Of a stretch of 64,000 nucleotides of DNA, positions 43,849 to 53,260 are shown piece by piece. The stretch covers positions 930,001-994,000 of the forward strand of contig NZ_CP079822.1 in NCBI RefSeq assembly GCF_019334805.1. Reading direction: 5' to 3'. The notes beneath the pieces are model-generated. The model did no database searches, was not told the origin of the DNA, and was given only the letters and a program-made list of their open reading frames with translations. The translations under genes were made by a program, and so were the position numbers. Numbering within the stretch: the first letter of the stretch is position 1; every line of letters starts with the position of its first letter. The DNA comes from Rothia mucilaginosa (lineage in GTDB: Bacteria; Actinomycetota; Actinomycetes; Actinomycetales; Micrococcaceae).

Positions 43849-44883
43849 TTATCGGCGTTCTACGCCAACCTCCACCGAATCAAGCGTGAAACCATTCGTC
43901 GCGCTCACGCAATGCACCTTACCGCTATTTACCGACTTGCAGGTGTAACCGTACGCAGTCACCACCTGACCGGCAGGCAGCGCAGTAATACCCTCGGTAT
44001 TCACCGGCTCCGGGGTGGCGGTCTGACCGACCAGGCTCACCGCAGGAGCCTGACCCTGCACCATGTGCACGCGCTGCTGCGCCTTACCGGAGGCGGCATC
44101 CCAACCCTCCAGGGTCACACCCACCAGCGCCTGGCAATCCACACCCGACGGGGTCACCGAGCACGCGACCTTAGAGTCCGGGCTGGTGAAACGCAGCGCC
44201 TCAACAGTCTTCGCCGAATCGCCCTGACCGAAAGTACCGCCGCCGTACGCTTCAGCGAAAGTCAGCGTACCCGACAGCATGCGGGTCTGCGCCGGAATCA
44301 ACGCCAGGCGAGGCTTCTCAACGCTACCACCCTGCGTGAAGCAGGCACCCGTAATGTAGTCGCGGCCCTGCACCTTCGTGGCGCACTGATACCACTCAAC
44401 ACTCGCCGAACCATCCTGGTTCTTGCGGCTGTTGAAGAGACGCACCGCCTCCTGAGCCTTCGCACAATCCGAACCGTCATACACGTAAATACCGGCAGAA
44501 CCACCCAGCAGACTCGTCACACCGCAGCGGGTACCCGCATCAATAATGTTCGCGGAGCCGCTCGCGGAAGCGTATGCCGCCTCGTACTCAGCGTCCGTGC
44601 TCGGCTCATCGGTCGGGGTTGCTACAGCATCAAAAGTTGCCGGCGCATCCAGACCGGCAGAAATCTGCACAGTATTCGGCTTCCAGGAGCCGTCCGCCGA
44701 TTTAAACAGGGTCTTCGCATCAACGGCCGCCGAGGAAGTCGCGACCTTCATCGGGGCGGTTTCAGAATCATCAGCATGCGGCTGAGCAGAGCAAGAGCTC
44801 AAAGCGAGCGCGCCAATGCAGGCAAGAGCCGTCAGGGCACGACGAGTAAAGGCACGCTGTGCGCGTGCGGGCAGGGTAATCAT
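43849..44883 (-). CDS. Secreted lipoprotein of unknown function
   Basis: A protein of 344 residues. The signal has RAFTRRALTALACIGALALSSC, with a lipobox around residue 31. The mature part carries paired cysteines, including FTSPDSKVACSVTPSGVDC and GYTCKSVNSGKVHCV, which look like two related small disulfide repeats seen in actinobacterial secreted proteins of unknown role. No enzymatic motif is visible. ACGAGGA precedes the ATG. It is flanked by a terminator on each side, so it appears to be transcribed alone. Confidence 0.75.
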   Translation of the reverse strand: MITLPARAQRAFTRRALTALACIGALALSSCSAQPHADDSETAPMKVATSSAAVDAKTLFKSADGSWKPNTVQISAGLDAPATFDAVATPTDEPSTDAEYEAAYASASGSANIIDAGTRCGVTSLLGGSAGIYVYDGSDCAKAQEAVRLFNSRKNQDGSASVEWYQCATKVQGRDYITGACFTQGGSVEKPRLALIPAQTRMLSGTLTFAEAYGGGTFGQGDSAKTVEALRFTSPDSKVACSVTPSGVDCQALVGVTLEGWDAASGKAQQRVHMVQGQAPAVSLVGQTATPEPVNTEGITALPAGQVVTAYGYTCKSVNSGKVHCVSATNGFTLDSVEVGVERR

Positions 44884-45028
44884 GAGTGCGTCCTCGTGAG
44901 GGTTGCGAATTGCGTTGTGTTTGAGTGGTTGTGCTGAGTCGGTGAAGCGGGTACCTAAATACCTTCTTACACCCTACTGCACCGCAACTGACAAGGCAAT
45001 ACGCCGCACCGGGTATCCCACGACGGCA

Positions 45029-45064
45029 GACAAAGACACGGACAAAGACGCAGACAAAGAACAG
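45029..45064. repeat. Three imperfect 12-bp tandem repeats
   Basis: GACAAAGACACG, GACAAAGACGCA and GACAAAGAACAG follow one another directly upstream of the ilvD terminator hairpin. No coding frame is involved. Confidence 0.7.
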
Positions 45065-45099
45065 CGCCCCGCCCGCAGAAAAACCGCGGAACGGGGCGC
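45064..45099 (-). terminator. Terminator after ilvD
   Basis: GCGCCCCG pairs with CGGGGCGC, with an inner CCGC/GCGG stem. On the minus strand it leads into TGTTCTTTGTC. Confidence 0.7.
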
Positions 45100-45146
45100 C
45101 AGCCCATCGGGGCAAATATTAAATTCTCACACGATACGTGAGGGGC

Positions 45147-46991
45147 TTATGCGTCCTCGGGCAGGATGCGCACGCCACCCTTATCAGCCGAAGCAGCCAG
45201 CATACCGTACACCTTCAGGGCGTTCGACACCTGACGCTCACGCGGCTTCGTCGGACGCCACGGTGCAGCGCCCTTCGCCTCGCGGCGAGCAGCCAGCTCC
45301 TCGTCCGAAACGTTCACACGCAGGATGCGGTTGTTCACGTCAATCTCAATCTCGTCACCGGTCTGCACTAGGCCGATCGCACCGCCAGCGGCCGCCTCCG
45401 GGGAAACGTGACCAATCGAAATACCGGACGTACCACCGGAGAAACGACCGTCAGTAATCAGCGCGCACTTCTTGCCGAGGCCCAGACCCTTCAGGTAGGA
45501 GGTCGGGTACAGCATTTCCTGCATGCCGGGGCCACCCTTCGGACCCTCGTACTGGATGACGACAATGTCGCCTTCCTTCACGTTCTTCGACAGGATCTCG
45601 TGCACAGCCTCGTCCTGCGACTCGACCACAAAGGCGCGACCCTTGAAGTGGAACAGCTCCTCATCAATACCAGCAGACTTGATGATCGCGCCGTTCTGAG
45701 CAATGTTGCCGTACAGGACCGCCAGACCGCCGTCCTTGGTGTACGCGTGCTCCACGGAGCGGATGCAGCCGTTCTCAGCGTCAGTCTCGTGGGACTCGTA
45801 CTTGTTCGCGGTGGAGAACGCCTGAGTGGTGCGCACGCCGCCGGGAGCCGCGAGGAACAGTTCCTTCGCCTTCTCGCTCGCCTTGCCGCTGCGGATATCC
45901 CACTCGTCCAGCCACTCGTCCAGCGAGTCAGCGTGAACAGAATGAACGTTCTTGTGCAGCAGGCCGGCACGGTTCAGCTCACCCAGCAGGGCGGGGATAC
46001 CACCGGCACGGTGCACGTGCTCAATGTGGTACTTGGTGGAGTTCGGGGCGACCTTCGCCAGGCAGGGAACCTGACGCGAAATGCGGTCAATATCCTGCAG
46101 GGTGAAGTCAGCGCCCGCCTCATGGGCAATCGCCAGGGTGTGCAGCACGGTGTTGGTCGAACCGCCCATCGCCACATCCAGCGCCATAGCGTTCTCGAAC
46201 GCCTCCTTGGTCGCAATGGAGCGGGGCAGAACCGACTCGTCATCCTGCTCGTAGTAGCGCTTAGCCAGCTCAACGATGCGGCGGCCAGCATCCAGGAACA
46301 ACTCCTTACGAGCAACCTGAGTAGCCAGGGTGGTGCCGTTACCGGGCAGCGCCAGACCAATCGCCTCATTCAGGCAGTTCATGGAGTTCGCGGTGAACAT
46401 ACCCGCGCACGAACCGCAGGTCGGGCACGCATTCTTCTCAATCTGGGCGAGCGCAGCGTCGCTGACGCTATCATCAACAGCCATCACCATGGCGTCCACC
46501 AGGTCGAGGCGGTGCTCAACAATGCCCTCAATGCCCTCGCCGGACTCCATGGGGCCACCGGACACAAAGATAGTGGGGATGTTCAGGCGCATAGCCGCCA
46601 GAAGCATACCGGGGGTGATCTTGTCACAGTTAGAAATGCAGACCAGCGCGTCGGCACGGTGCGCGTTGACCATGTACTCGACCGAGTCAGCAATCAAATC
46701 GCGGGAAGGCAGCGAGTAGAGCATACCGTCGTGACCCATCGCGATACCGTCATCAACAGCGATGGTGTTAAATTCCTTGGCGACGCCGCCAGCCTCACGA
46801 ATCGCGCCGGCGACCAGCTCACCCATATCCTTCAGGTGCACGTGGCCGGGCACGAACTGGGTGAAAGAGTTCGCGATAGCAATAATGGGCTTGCCGAAAT
46901 CATCATCGCCCATGCCGGTGGCACGCCACAGGGCGCGGGCACCAGCCATGTTACGGCCGTGAGTTGAAGTACGTGAACGCAGTTCTGGCAT
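45147..46991 (-). CDS. ilvD: Dihydroxy-acid dehydratase
   Basis: A protein of 614 residues from ATG 46991, preceded by GGAAGG; the frame remains open to 47042 but the extension is not family-like. It dehydrates dihydroxy acids in valine, leucine and isoleucine synthesis using an Fe-S cluster. Motifs are [27 protein letters not shown] with Cys122, and [19 protein letters not shown] with Cys189/192/195. [22 protein letters not shown] near the C-terminus is a signature block. No other ilv gene is near, so it is an isolated pathway gene. Confidence 0.96.
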   Translation of the reverse strand: MPELRSRTSTHGRNMAGARALWRATGMGDDDFGKPIIAIANSFTQFVPGHVHLKDMGELVAGAIREAGGVAKEFNTIAVDDGIAMGHDGMLYSLPSRDLIADSVEYMVNAHRADALVCISNCDKITPGMLLAAMRLNIPTIFVSGGPMESGEGIEGIVEHRLDLVDAMVMAVDDSVSDAALAQIEKNACPTCGSCAGMFTANSMNCLNEAIGLALPGNGTTLATQVARKELFLDAGRRIVELAKRYYEQDDESVLPRSIATKEAFENAMALDVAMGGSTNTVLHTLAIAHEAGADFTLQDIDRISRQVPCLAKVAPNSTKYHIEHVHRAGGIPALLGELNRAGLLHKNVHSVHADSLDEWLDEWDIRSGKASEKAKELFLAAPGGVRTTQAFSTANKYESHETDAENGCIRSVEHAYTKDGGLAVLYGNIAQNGAIIKSAGIDEELFHFKGRAFVVESQDEAVHEILSKNVKEGDIVVIQYEGPKGGPGMQEMLYPTSYLKGLGLGKKCALITDGRFSGGTSGISIGHVSPEAAAGGAIGLVQTGDEIEIDVNNRILRVNVSDEELAARREAKGAAPWRPTKPRERQVSNALKVYGMLAASADKGGVRILPEDA

Positions 46992-47305
46992 TGTTTTACC
47001 TTCCGTAGTGATGCAAGTACTGATTTTACGCGCGGCGTCCAACGCTCTTCAGCTCAGGGTCACTTTGGTTTCATGCATCGAAACGCGCACGAGCCTGCAA
47101 CCGCCTATCGGTGGGAGGGTTGAGGCCACGGGGGTTGTGCCGGATCTGCGGCAGAATTGCCCCCTTTGGGGTAGATGGGGGACATCACCCCATTATGCCC
47201 CCTAATCTGGAATGAGCCCAGGTTGCGGGCGTCGATATTCAGTCGGCGAACGCACCGGGAGGCGGCGGGCTGCCGTGCCTGCCGCGTACGGGCCTCGCTG
47301 CGCAT
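46992..47305. other. Intergenic region between ilvD and treC
   Basis: No gene is evident. Runs of C and G near 47158-47205 could form hairpins. The part next to treC holds two sets of 12-bp repeats listed separately. Confidence 0.4.
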
Positions 47306-47329
47306 ACGTAGCACCACACGTAGCACCGG
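47306..47329 (+). repeat. 12-bp tandem repeat pair upstream of treC
   Basis: ACGTAGCACCAC is followed directly by ACGTAGCACCGG, identical at the first ten positions. It lies 78 bp before treC. Confidence 0.6.
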
Positions 47330-47353
47330 TGCGGTTCATTTCCAACACACTGA

Positions 47354-47377
47354 TTTATACACGCTTTTATACACGCT
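47354..47377 (+). promoter_or_regulatory. Perfect 12-bp direct repeat just upstream of treC
   Basis: TTTATACACGCT occurs twice in tandem, ending 29 bp before the treC start. Each copy contains a -10-like TATACA. It may be an activator or repressor site or duplicated promoter DNA; the 12-bp period matches the repeat pair further upstream. Confidence 0.55.
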
Positions 47378-47406
47378 GAACCCTGCTTACATTTCAGAAG
47401 GTTTCT

Positions 47407-49239
47407 ATGACACAGGCACCCACCGCATCGCTCACCCTCACGCCAGCAACCAGCCCGGCAGGCGGTAAGGATTTCGCGTCCTCCGTCATCTACCAGGTGT
47501 ATCCCAAGTCCTTCTACTCTTCGGCCGGTGGCGCCTACGGCGACCTGCGCGGCGTCATCGAGAAGGTGCCCTACATTGCCTCCCTGGGCGTGGACATGGT
47601 GTGGTTCAACCCGTTCTTCGCCTCCCCGCAGAACGACAACGGCTACGACATCTCCGACTACTACGCCATCAACCCCGACCTGGGCACCATGGAAGACGTC
47701 GAAGAGATGATTGCCGCCCTCGCCGAGCACGGTGTGGGCGTCATGTTCGACATGGTCCTCAACCATATTTCGACCGAGCACGAGTGGTTCCAGCGTGCGC
47801 TCGCCGGTGAGCGCGAGTACTGGGACTACTTCTACATTCGCCCCGGCAAGTACACCGAGGATGGTCAGCTACGCGAACCGACCAACTGGGAGTCAAAGTT
47901 CGGCGGTTCCTGCTGGTCCCGCTTTGGCGAGTACACGGATGAGCACGGCACTCCCCTGTTCTATATGCACCTGTACGACCGCACCCAGGCAGACGTGAAC
48001 TGGTACAACCCGACTGTGCGCGACGAACTGTTTAAGGTAGTGAACTTCTGGTACGAGAAGGGCGTGCGCGGTTTCCGCTTCGACGTCATTAACGTCATCG
48101 GTAAGGGTGAAGAGCTACTCGACGCCCCCGAAGGCACCGTAGACAAGGCACAATACACCGACACCCCGATTGTGCACACCCGCATTCAGCAGCTGAACCG
48201 CGCCTCCTTCGGTCAGCATGATGACACCGTGACCGTGGGCGAAATGTCCTCAACCAGCATCGAAAACTGCGTGGGCTACTCCAACCCGGCACACCACGAG
48301 CTGGATATGGTGTTCAGCTTCCACCACCTGAAGGTGGACTACGAGAACGGCGAGAAGTGGTCAAAGGTGCCGTTCCGTTTTGCCGAGCTGAAGCAGATTC
48401 TGAACGATTGGGCGCTGGGCATGCAGGCCGGCGGCGGCTGGAATGCACTGTTCTGGAATAACCACGATCAGCCGCGCGCACTGAACCGTTTTGGTGACGT
48501 TGAGCGTTACCGTGCCGAGTCAGCGACCATGCTGGCGACCGTGATTCACCTGCTGCGCGGCACCCCGTACGTGTACCAGGGCGAGGAAATCGGCATGATT
48601 GACCCGGTCTACTCCTCGATCGAGCAGTACGTGGATGTGGAGGCGCACAACGCCTACGCGATGCTGCGTGAGCGCGGTCTGAGCGAGCAGCAGGCTCTGG
48701 AGATTGTGGCATCGAAGGCTCGCGATAATTCGCGTGTACCGATGCAGTGGACCGCAGATCCGGCGACCGCAGGGTTCGGTTCCACCTCGCCGTGGCTGAC
48801 TCCCGCCCCGGTGCGTGATGCGGCGACCGGTGCCGGTATTTCGGTGGAGGATGAGGAACGCGACGGCGTGATTCTGCCCTACTACCGCAACCTGATTGCC
48901 CTGCGTAAGCAGTACCCGGTCATCTCTGTGGGTTCGTACGCGCCCTACGCACTGGATCACGAGCGAGTGTTTGCGTACCTGCGTGAGCTGCCCGCTGAGG
49001 CTGGCTCTGAGGACGGTAGCCCGGCACAGTGCCTGCTGGTGCTGACGAACTTCTACGGTGAGCCGACCGAGGTTGAGGTTCCGGCTGAGTTCGTTCGTTC
49101 CGGTCGCGTGCTGGTGTGTAATTACAAGAATTCTGCGGTCGATTCTGCTGCGGCGGATTCTGCTGTATCTGATTCGGCTGAGACGGTGACGCTGAGCCTG
49201 CGCCCCTACGAGGCTCTGGCGCTGCTGATTGAGGGCTAA
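47407..49239 (+). CDS. treC: Trehalose-6-phosphate hydrolase (GH13)
   Basis: A protein of 610 residues, a GH13 alpha-amylase-fold enzyme. It aligns by eye far better with TreC than with other oligo-1,6-glucosidases: VYPKSFYSSAGGAYGDLRGV, NNHDQPRALNRFGD and VGEMSSTSIENC are shared blocks. Catalytic residues are the nucleophile Asp226 (FRFDVINVIG), acid/base Glu279 (VGEMSS) and Asp354 (NNHDQP). It cleaves phosphorylated trehalose to glucose and glucose-6-phosphate after PTS uptake. It has about 20 extra N-terminal residues and an Ala/Ser-rich insertion near the end. No trehalose PTS gene is adjacent. AGAAGG lies before the ATG. Confidence 0.87.
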   Translation: MTQAPTASLTLTPATSPAGGKDFASSVIYQVYPKSFYSSAGGAYGDLRGVIEKVPYIASLGVDMVWFNPFFASPQNDNGYDISDYYAINPDLGTMEDVEEMIAALAEHGVGVMFDMVLNHISTEHEWFQRALAGEREYWDYFYIRPGKYTEDGQLREPTNWESKFGGSCWSRFGEYTDEHGTPLFYMHLYDRTQADVNWYNPTVRDELFKVVNFWYEKGVRGFRFDVINVIGKGEELLDAPEGTVDKAQYTDTPIVHTRIQQLNRASFGQHDDTVTVGEMSSTSIENCVGYSNPAHHELDMVFSFHHLKVDYENGEKWSKVPFRFAELKQILNDWALGMQAGGGWNALFWNNHDQPRALNRFGDVERYRAESATMLATVIHLLRGTPYVYQGEEIGMIDPVYSSIEQYVDVEAHNAYAMLRERGLSEQQALEIVASKARDNSRVPMQWTADPATAGFGSTSPWLTPAPVRDAATGAGISVEDEERDGVILPYYRNLIALRKQYPVISVGSYAPYALDHERVFAYLRELPAEAGSEDGSPAQCLLVLTNFYGEPTEVEVPAEFVRSGRVLVCNYKNSAVDSAAADSAVSDSAETVTLSLRPYEALALLIEG

Positions 49240-49296
49240 AAGCTACTACATGCCCCTCCCCTAACCTGTGGGAGACGTGTGGGAGATGGGCAATAT

Positions 49297-49344
49297 AAAC
49301 CGACCTGGCAATATTCTATTTCTAGAATATTCCCAGGTCGGTTT
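49297..49344. terminator. Bidirectional terminator between treC and the opuC-type operon
   Basis: AAACCGACCTGG pairs with CCAGGTCGGTTT, continued by an ATATTCTA/TAGAATAT inner stem. It is followed by TTTTGTTT on the plus strand. Confidence 0.87.
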
Positions 49345-49395
49345 TGTTTATAGACATTCCTATAGAGGAATTTATACGGAATTTCAGGCTGACTC

Positions 49396-50370
49396 TTAGA
49401 AGCCGTGCTCATTCAGCCAGGTAGCCGCCGCCTGCGCGGGCTCCTGCTTAGAGGTACCCGAAACACGGTCGTTGAGGGTACGCAGATCGGCGGTGGTCAG
49501 CTTCGCCGAGACACGGTTCAAAACCTCCGCCGCAGAGTCGGGAACTCGCGACGTATTGATAATGGGCAACACCTGCTGAGCCAGAATCATATTCTTCGGA
49601 TCCTCCAGCACCACCAGCTGATTCTGCTCAATTGCGGGCGTGGTCGAGTAGAGGTCAACCACCTGCACGGTGTCATCGAGCAGGGCCTTGACGGTCAGCG
49701 CGCCACCGCCGTCCGAGAGGGGTACGAACTCGGCGGGAACGCATCCGTACTTCTCTTTCAGACCCGGGATGCCGTAGGCGCGCTCGGCAAACTCCGGGGC
49801 GGCGCCGAGCTTCAGATTCGTACAGTGGGAGGCGAGGTCTTCAAGGCTTCGCAGACCGTATTTCTGGGCGGTCTGCGCGGTAACGACGAGCGAGTCCTTA
49901 TCCTCCGCCTCGGAGGCGTTGAGGGCGCGAATTTCAGTTCCGGAGGTGCCGGTCGTGAGGGTGCCGAGGGCGGCGGGTAGCGCCTGCAAAATCTCCTGTG
50001 CAGTGCTAGCTGTAGCCTTCGGGTCCAGGTAGAGCAGCAGGTTTCCGGAGTAGTCCGGGATAACGTCCACCGCACCGGAGGCGAGTGCCCCCAGGTACGC
50101 TTCGCGGGCACCGATGCTCAGCTGGGTTCGGGCGTTGAATCCCGCCCGGGCGAGAGCTCCGGCGTAGATTTCGGCAAGGATTTGGGATTCGGCGAAGGCC
50201 GCTGAGCCGACGATGATTCCTTCGTGTTCACCGCTGAAGACTTTATCGCCGCTGAGCCCGCAGGCGCTGAGAATACCCGCCATGCCGAGCGCTCCGGCGG
50301 CGGTTAGGGCAGTGCGACGAGATACGGTAGGGCGCGTGAAGGTTTGATGCGTCTGATTCATCGGGTTCAT
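49396..50370 (-). CDS. Osmoprotectant ABC transporter substrate-binding lipoprotein (OpuCC/ProX type)
   Basis: A protein of 324 residues from ATG 50370, which overlaps the stop of the upstream permease gene and has GGAAGAAGG before it. The longer frame to 50655 is a shadow of that permease. The signal SRRTALTAAGALGMAGILSAC carries a lipobox (Cys37). The mature part fits the OpuAC fold: FAESQILAEIYAGALARAGF, VDVIPDYSGNLLLYL and VQVVDLYSTTPAI. It should bind glycine betaine, choline or carnitine. It is the last gene of the operon. Confidence 0.88.
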   Translation of the reverse strand: MNPMNQTHQTFTRPTVSRRTALTAAGALGMAGILSACGLSGDKVFSGEHEGIIVGSAAFAESQILAEIYAGALARAGFNARTQLSIGAREAYLGALASGAVDVIPDYSGNLLLYLDPKATASTAQEILQALPAALGTLTTGTSGTEIRALNASEAEDKDSLVVTAQTAQKYGLRSLEDLASHCTNLKLGAAPEFAERAYGIPGLKEKYGCVPAEFVPLSDGGGALTVKALLDDTVQVVDLYSTTPAIEQNQLVVLEDPKNMILAQQVLPIINTSRVPDSAAEVLNRVSAKLTTADLRTLNDRVSGTSKQEPAQAAATWLNEHGF

Positions 50371-51065
50371 GCCTTCTTCCGGTTGATGGTGAGCCCCGCG
50401 GGGGTGAGCGCACGCTGCACAAGGCCCATGAGCGCATCCACGGCGAAAGCGAGAAGCGCTACGAGCAGGGTTGCGACGAGCATGCGCGGGTAGTCGCGCA
50501 CGGCGAGCCCGTCGAAGAGGTACCTGCCGAGGGTTCCGCCGCTCAGATAGGCGACGATAGTCGCGGTTGCAATGACCTGCACGAGTGCGGAGCGGAGCCC
50601 GCCGAGCATCATGTTGGCGGCGAGCGGGATTTCGAGGCGGGTCAGAATCTGCCATTCGGTCAGGCCTTGGGCGCGGGCTGCGTCCACGAGGTCTTCCGGC
50701 ACGGCGGCGAGGCCTTCAAGAACTCCGGCGAGCAGGGGTGCCGCCGCAATAATAATGAGCACGATGAGGGCGGGCAGGGTTGAGACGCCCAGCCAGAGCG
50801 CCAGGATGGTGAGCAGACCGAGCGCGGGTAGCGCGCGGGTGGCGGCTACGGCGCTCATGAGCAGGTTGCTACGGCCGCGGTTGGTGCCGTAACCCGGGCG
50901 GTGGTGCCCAGCCCAGAGGCCGAGGGGCACGACGATGAGTGCCGCGCAGGCGGTGGCGAGGGCGGTGACGCTCAGGTGTTCGAGCAGACGCACGAGGATT
51001 CCGCCGCTTCCCTGCCAATTGGAGCCGTCCATGAGGTAGGCGAAGGTTCGTTCTATGACGTTCAC
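50367..51065 (-). CDS. Osmoprotectant ABC transporter permease (second)
   Basis: A protein of 232 residues with five or six helices and the EAA region VPEDLVDAARAQGLTEWQILTR. It belongs to the OpuCB/OpuCD permease family (TRALPALGLLTILALWLGV). It starts 3 bp after the preceding permease gene and overlaps the binding-protein gene by 4 bp. It pairs with the other permease to form the channel. Confidence 0.9.
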   Translation of the reverse strand: MNVIERTFAYLMDGSNWQGSGGILVRLLEHLSVTALATACAALIVVPLGLWAGHHRPGYGTNRGRSNLLMSAVAATRALPALGLLTILALWLGVSTLPALIVLIIIAAAPLLAGVLEGLAAVPEDLVDAARAQGLTEWQILTRLEIPLAANMMLGGLRSALVQVIATATIVAYLSGGTLGRYLFDGLAVRDYPRMLVATLLVALLAFAVDALMGLVQRALTPAGLTINRKKA

Positions 51066-51068
51066 GGG

Positions 51069-51848
51069 TTATGCCTTCCTTTCGGGGCTGTGGCGGTTCG
51101 TAACCGTAGCCGCCTGCCAGGGCGTAAGTGCCCTCGTCAGAAGGATAAGGAGCAGGTCGAGGACCAGTGCCAGCAGCAGGCTAAGGATTACGCCAGCCAG
51201 GATCTCCGAAGGGATATTGCGCGCGAGTCCATCGGTGAAAAGCGTACCGAGCGAGGGCACACCGATGAGGGCACCCACGGACACCATCGCAATATTTGCC
51301 ACGGTTGCCACACGGATTCCCGACATAATGACGGGTGTAGCAAGGGGCAGGTAGAGCTCCATCAGCGCCTGTCGGGGCGTGTATCCGAGGGCGCGTGCAG
51401 ATTCGTGCACGCTATCGGGTACGGAGTCGAAGGCATCCACACCGGAGCGCACCATGAGCGAGAAGGAGTAGACGCTCAGGGCGACGAGCACGTTCAGCGG
51501 GGAAATAATGGAGGTTCCCAGAATGAGCGGCATCAGCACGAACAGTGCGATGGAGGGGATGGTGTAGAGCAGCGAGGAGAGCTGCATGAGGGTTCGTGCA
51601 CCGATGCGGCGTTCGGAACCGCGGTCACGGCGACGGCTCGCGTAGTAGGCGACCGGCAGCGCGACGAGAGCGCCAATCGCGACGGGTACGACGCCCTGGT
51701 AGAGGTGGCTGAGGGTCAGCTCTAGGATGCGCTGACTATTGGTGGCTACCCATTCCCAGTGCATGTCGCTTGCGGCGAGGGGTGATACCACTAGGGGCTG
51801 CGCGGCGAGAGGTGGTGCCGCGAGCACAATATTTTCTAGAAGACTCAT
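51069..51848 (-). CDS. Osmoprotectant ABC transporter permease (first)
   Basis: A protein of 259 residues of the same family. An N-terminal stretch faces outward (about 1-40), then helices include VVPVAIGALVALPVAYYAS and LLYTIPSIALFVLMPLILGT. The EAA loop has SVHESARALGYTPRQALMELYLP. Its ATG overlaps the ATPase stop by 4 bp. Confidence 0.9.
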   Translation of the reverse strand: MSLLENIVLAAPPLAAQPLVVSPLAASDMHWEWVATNSQRILELTLSHLYQGVVPVAIGALVALPVAYYASRRRDRGSERRIGARTLMQLSSLLYTIPSIALFVLMPLILGTSIISPLNVLVALSVYSFSLMVRSGVDAFDSVPDSVHESARALGYTPRQALMELYLPLATPVIMSGIRVATVANIAMVSVGALIGVPSLGTLFTDGLARNIPSEILAGVILSLLLALVLDLLLILLTRALTPWQAATVTNRHSPERKA

Positions 51849-52789
51849 TCGCTTTTCTCGCCTTCTACCGCACCGTTCTGCGCTTTTCGGGAGGCGGCAA
51901 GTCGGCGTGCGCGCGCCTGGCGCACCGTCTGCTCATCCAGCAGACCGGCAACGGAGCGGCTCACGAAGGAGCGCACAAAATCATCGGCGGGGCTGTAGAG
52001 AATCTCTTCGGGAGTACCGAACTGTGCGAGGCGACCGCCCTCTGCGAAGACGGCGATTGTATCGCCGAGCAGAAGCGCCTCATCAATGTCGTGGGTGACG
52101 AACACAATCGTCTTGGCGAGTCGACCCTGCAGGCGCAACAGCTCTTTCTGCAGGTCGGTACGCACCACCGGATCCACCGCGGAGAACGGCTCGTCCATCA
52201 GCAGGACGGGCGCATCGGCGGCGAGAGCACGCGCCACACCAACGCGCTGCACCTGACCGCCCGAAAGCTGGGAGGGGTACCGCTTGGCGTACGAAGAATC
52301 CAGACCGACCACGTCGAGCAGTTCGAGGGCACGCGTCTGCGCCTGCATGCGGGAGGCACCGAGCAGGCGCGGCACGGTGGCAATATTCTGCGCGACGGTG
52401 CGGTGCGGCATGAGCCCGCCCTGCTGCATCACGTAGCCAATGCCGCGGCGCAGCTCGTAGGGGTTCTTCTCGTACACGTTCACGCCGTCAATGGTGATGG
52501 TGCCGCTATTGGGCTCCACCATGCGATTAATCATGCGCAGACTAGTGGTTTTACCGCATCCGGAGGGGCCGACAAACACGGTAATCTGACCGGCGGGAAT
52601 GTGCAGGTTCAGGTTCTGCAGCACCGTGGTGGGTTCACCGGTTCGGCTCGGGTAGCTCTTGGTGATGTTCTCGAAGCGGATTCCGCCCGCCTGAGCGCTG
52701 GCAGCAGTATTTTTTGCCCAAGGAATTTGGGGTGAGCGCTCCGGAGGCTGTGCATTGGGAGGCTGTGCGCTGGGATTCTGAGCGGTCAT
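51845..52789 (-). CDS. Osmoprotectant ABC transporter ATP-binding protein (OpuCA type)
   Basis: A protein of 314 residues. Walker A GPSGCGKTT, signature LSGGQVQR, Walker B LLMDEPFSAVD and the switch His in FVTHDIDEA are all present. The family-typical stretch is LRMINRMVEPNSGTITIDG. The C-terminal CBS domains that sense ionic strength in many OpuCA/OpuAA proteins are missing; the protein ends with a short basic tail. An unusual Pro/Gln-rich N-terminal 35 residues precede the domain. First gene of the four-gene operon. Confidence 0.9.
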   Translation of the reverse strand: MTAQNPSAQPPNAQPPERSPQIPWAKNTAASAQAGGIRFENITKSYPSRTGEPTTVLQNLNLHIPAGQITVFVGPSGCGKTTSLRMINRMVEPNSGTITIDGVNVYEKNPYELRRGIGYVMQQGGLMPHRTVAQNIATVPRLLGASRMQAQTRALELLDVVGLDSSYAKRYPSQLSGGQVQRVGVARALAADAPVLLMDEPFSAVDPVVRTDLQKELLRLQGRLAKTIVFVTHDIDEALLLGDTIAVFAEGGRLAQFGTPEEILYSPADDFVRSFVSRSVAGLLDEQTVRQARARRLAASRKAQNGAVEGEKSE

Positions 52790-52846
52790 GGGTACGGGAT
52801 GCTTTCTAGAGGGAGCGTGGCATTGTGCCTACATATACTACATACA

Positions 52847-52890
52847 AAAAGGCGGCACCGCGGGGTTTTATTCCCAAGATGCCGCCTTTT
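52847..52890. terminator. Hairpin between the tRNA cluster and the opuC-type operon
   Basis: AAAAGGCGGCA pairs with TGCCGCCTTTT; either strand ends in a T-run. On the minus strand it lies downstream of the tRNA terminator and about 57 bp before the ATPase start, so it may be a second terminator or an attenuator. Confidence 0.7.
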
Positions 52891-52934
52891 CGACGGGTTG
52901 CAGTACCTGCAGCCCTAAAAGTTTTTTAAAAACA

Positions 52935-52970
52935 AAACCCGCCCCACTGTAGAAGCCTGGAGGCGGATTT
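52935..52970 (-). terminator. Terminator of the tRNA cluster
   Basis: On the minus strand AAATCCGCC pairs with GGCGGGTTT (one mismatch) and is followed by TGTTTTTAAAAAA, directly after tRNA-Phe. Confidence 0.75.
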
Positions 52971-52972
52971 CG

Positions 52973-53045
52973 TGGCTCCGACCGGCGTCGATCCGGTGAC
53001 CTTACGATTTTCAGTCGTACGCTCTACCAACTGAGCTACAGAGCC
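52973..53045 (-). tRNA. tRNA-Phe (GAA)
   Basis: 73 nt. The acceptor GGCTCTG pairs with CGGAGCC with discriminator A. The anticodon loop CTGAAAA gives GAA, and the T-arm is CGGATCGACGCCG. CCA is not encoded. Confidence 0.95.
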
Positions 53046-53118
53046 TTGCGTATTTACTTTTAGATACGCAATGACCGCGTCTTCGGATGAATAATCATCT
53101 GAACTTACGCGGCCAGAG

Positions 53119-53192
53119 CGACCCCGACGGGACTTGAACCCGCGACCTCCGCCGTGACAGGGCGGCGCGCTAACCAACTGCGCTACGGGGCC
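53119..53192 (-). tRNA. tRNA-Asp (GTC)
   Basis: 74 nt. The acceptor GGCCCCG pairs with CGGGGTC, discriminator G. The anticodon loop CTGTCAC gives GTC and the T-loop is GGTTCAAGTCC. Second gene of the Glu-Asp-Phe cluster. Confidence 0.95.
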
Positions 53193-53260
53193 TTGTTGGA
53201 ATCAACAGAAATAAATTCTATATCATCAAACTTGGCTTTGCAAATCGTGAAATTTGCAAG

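Noticed and set aside
50371..50655. 95-residue N-terminal extension of the osmoprotectant-binding protein
   Set aside because: It lies within the permease gene in another frame. The ATG at 50370 has a good ribosome binding site and begins directly before a lipoprotein signal.
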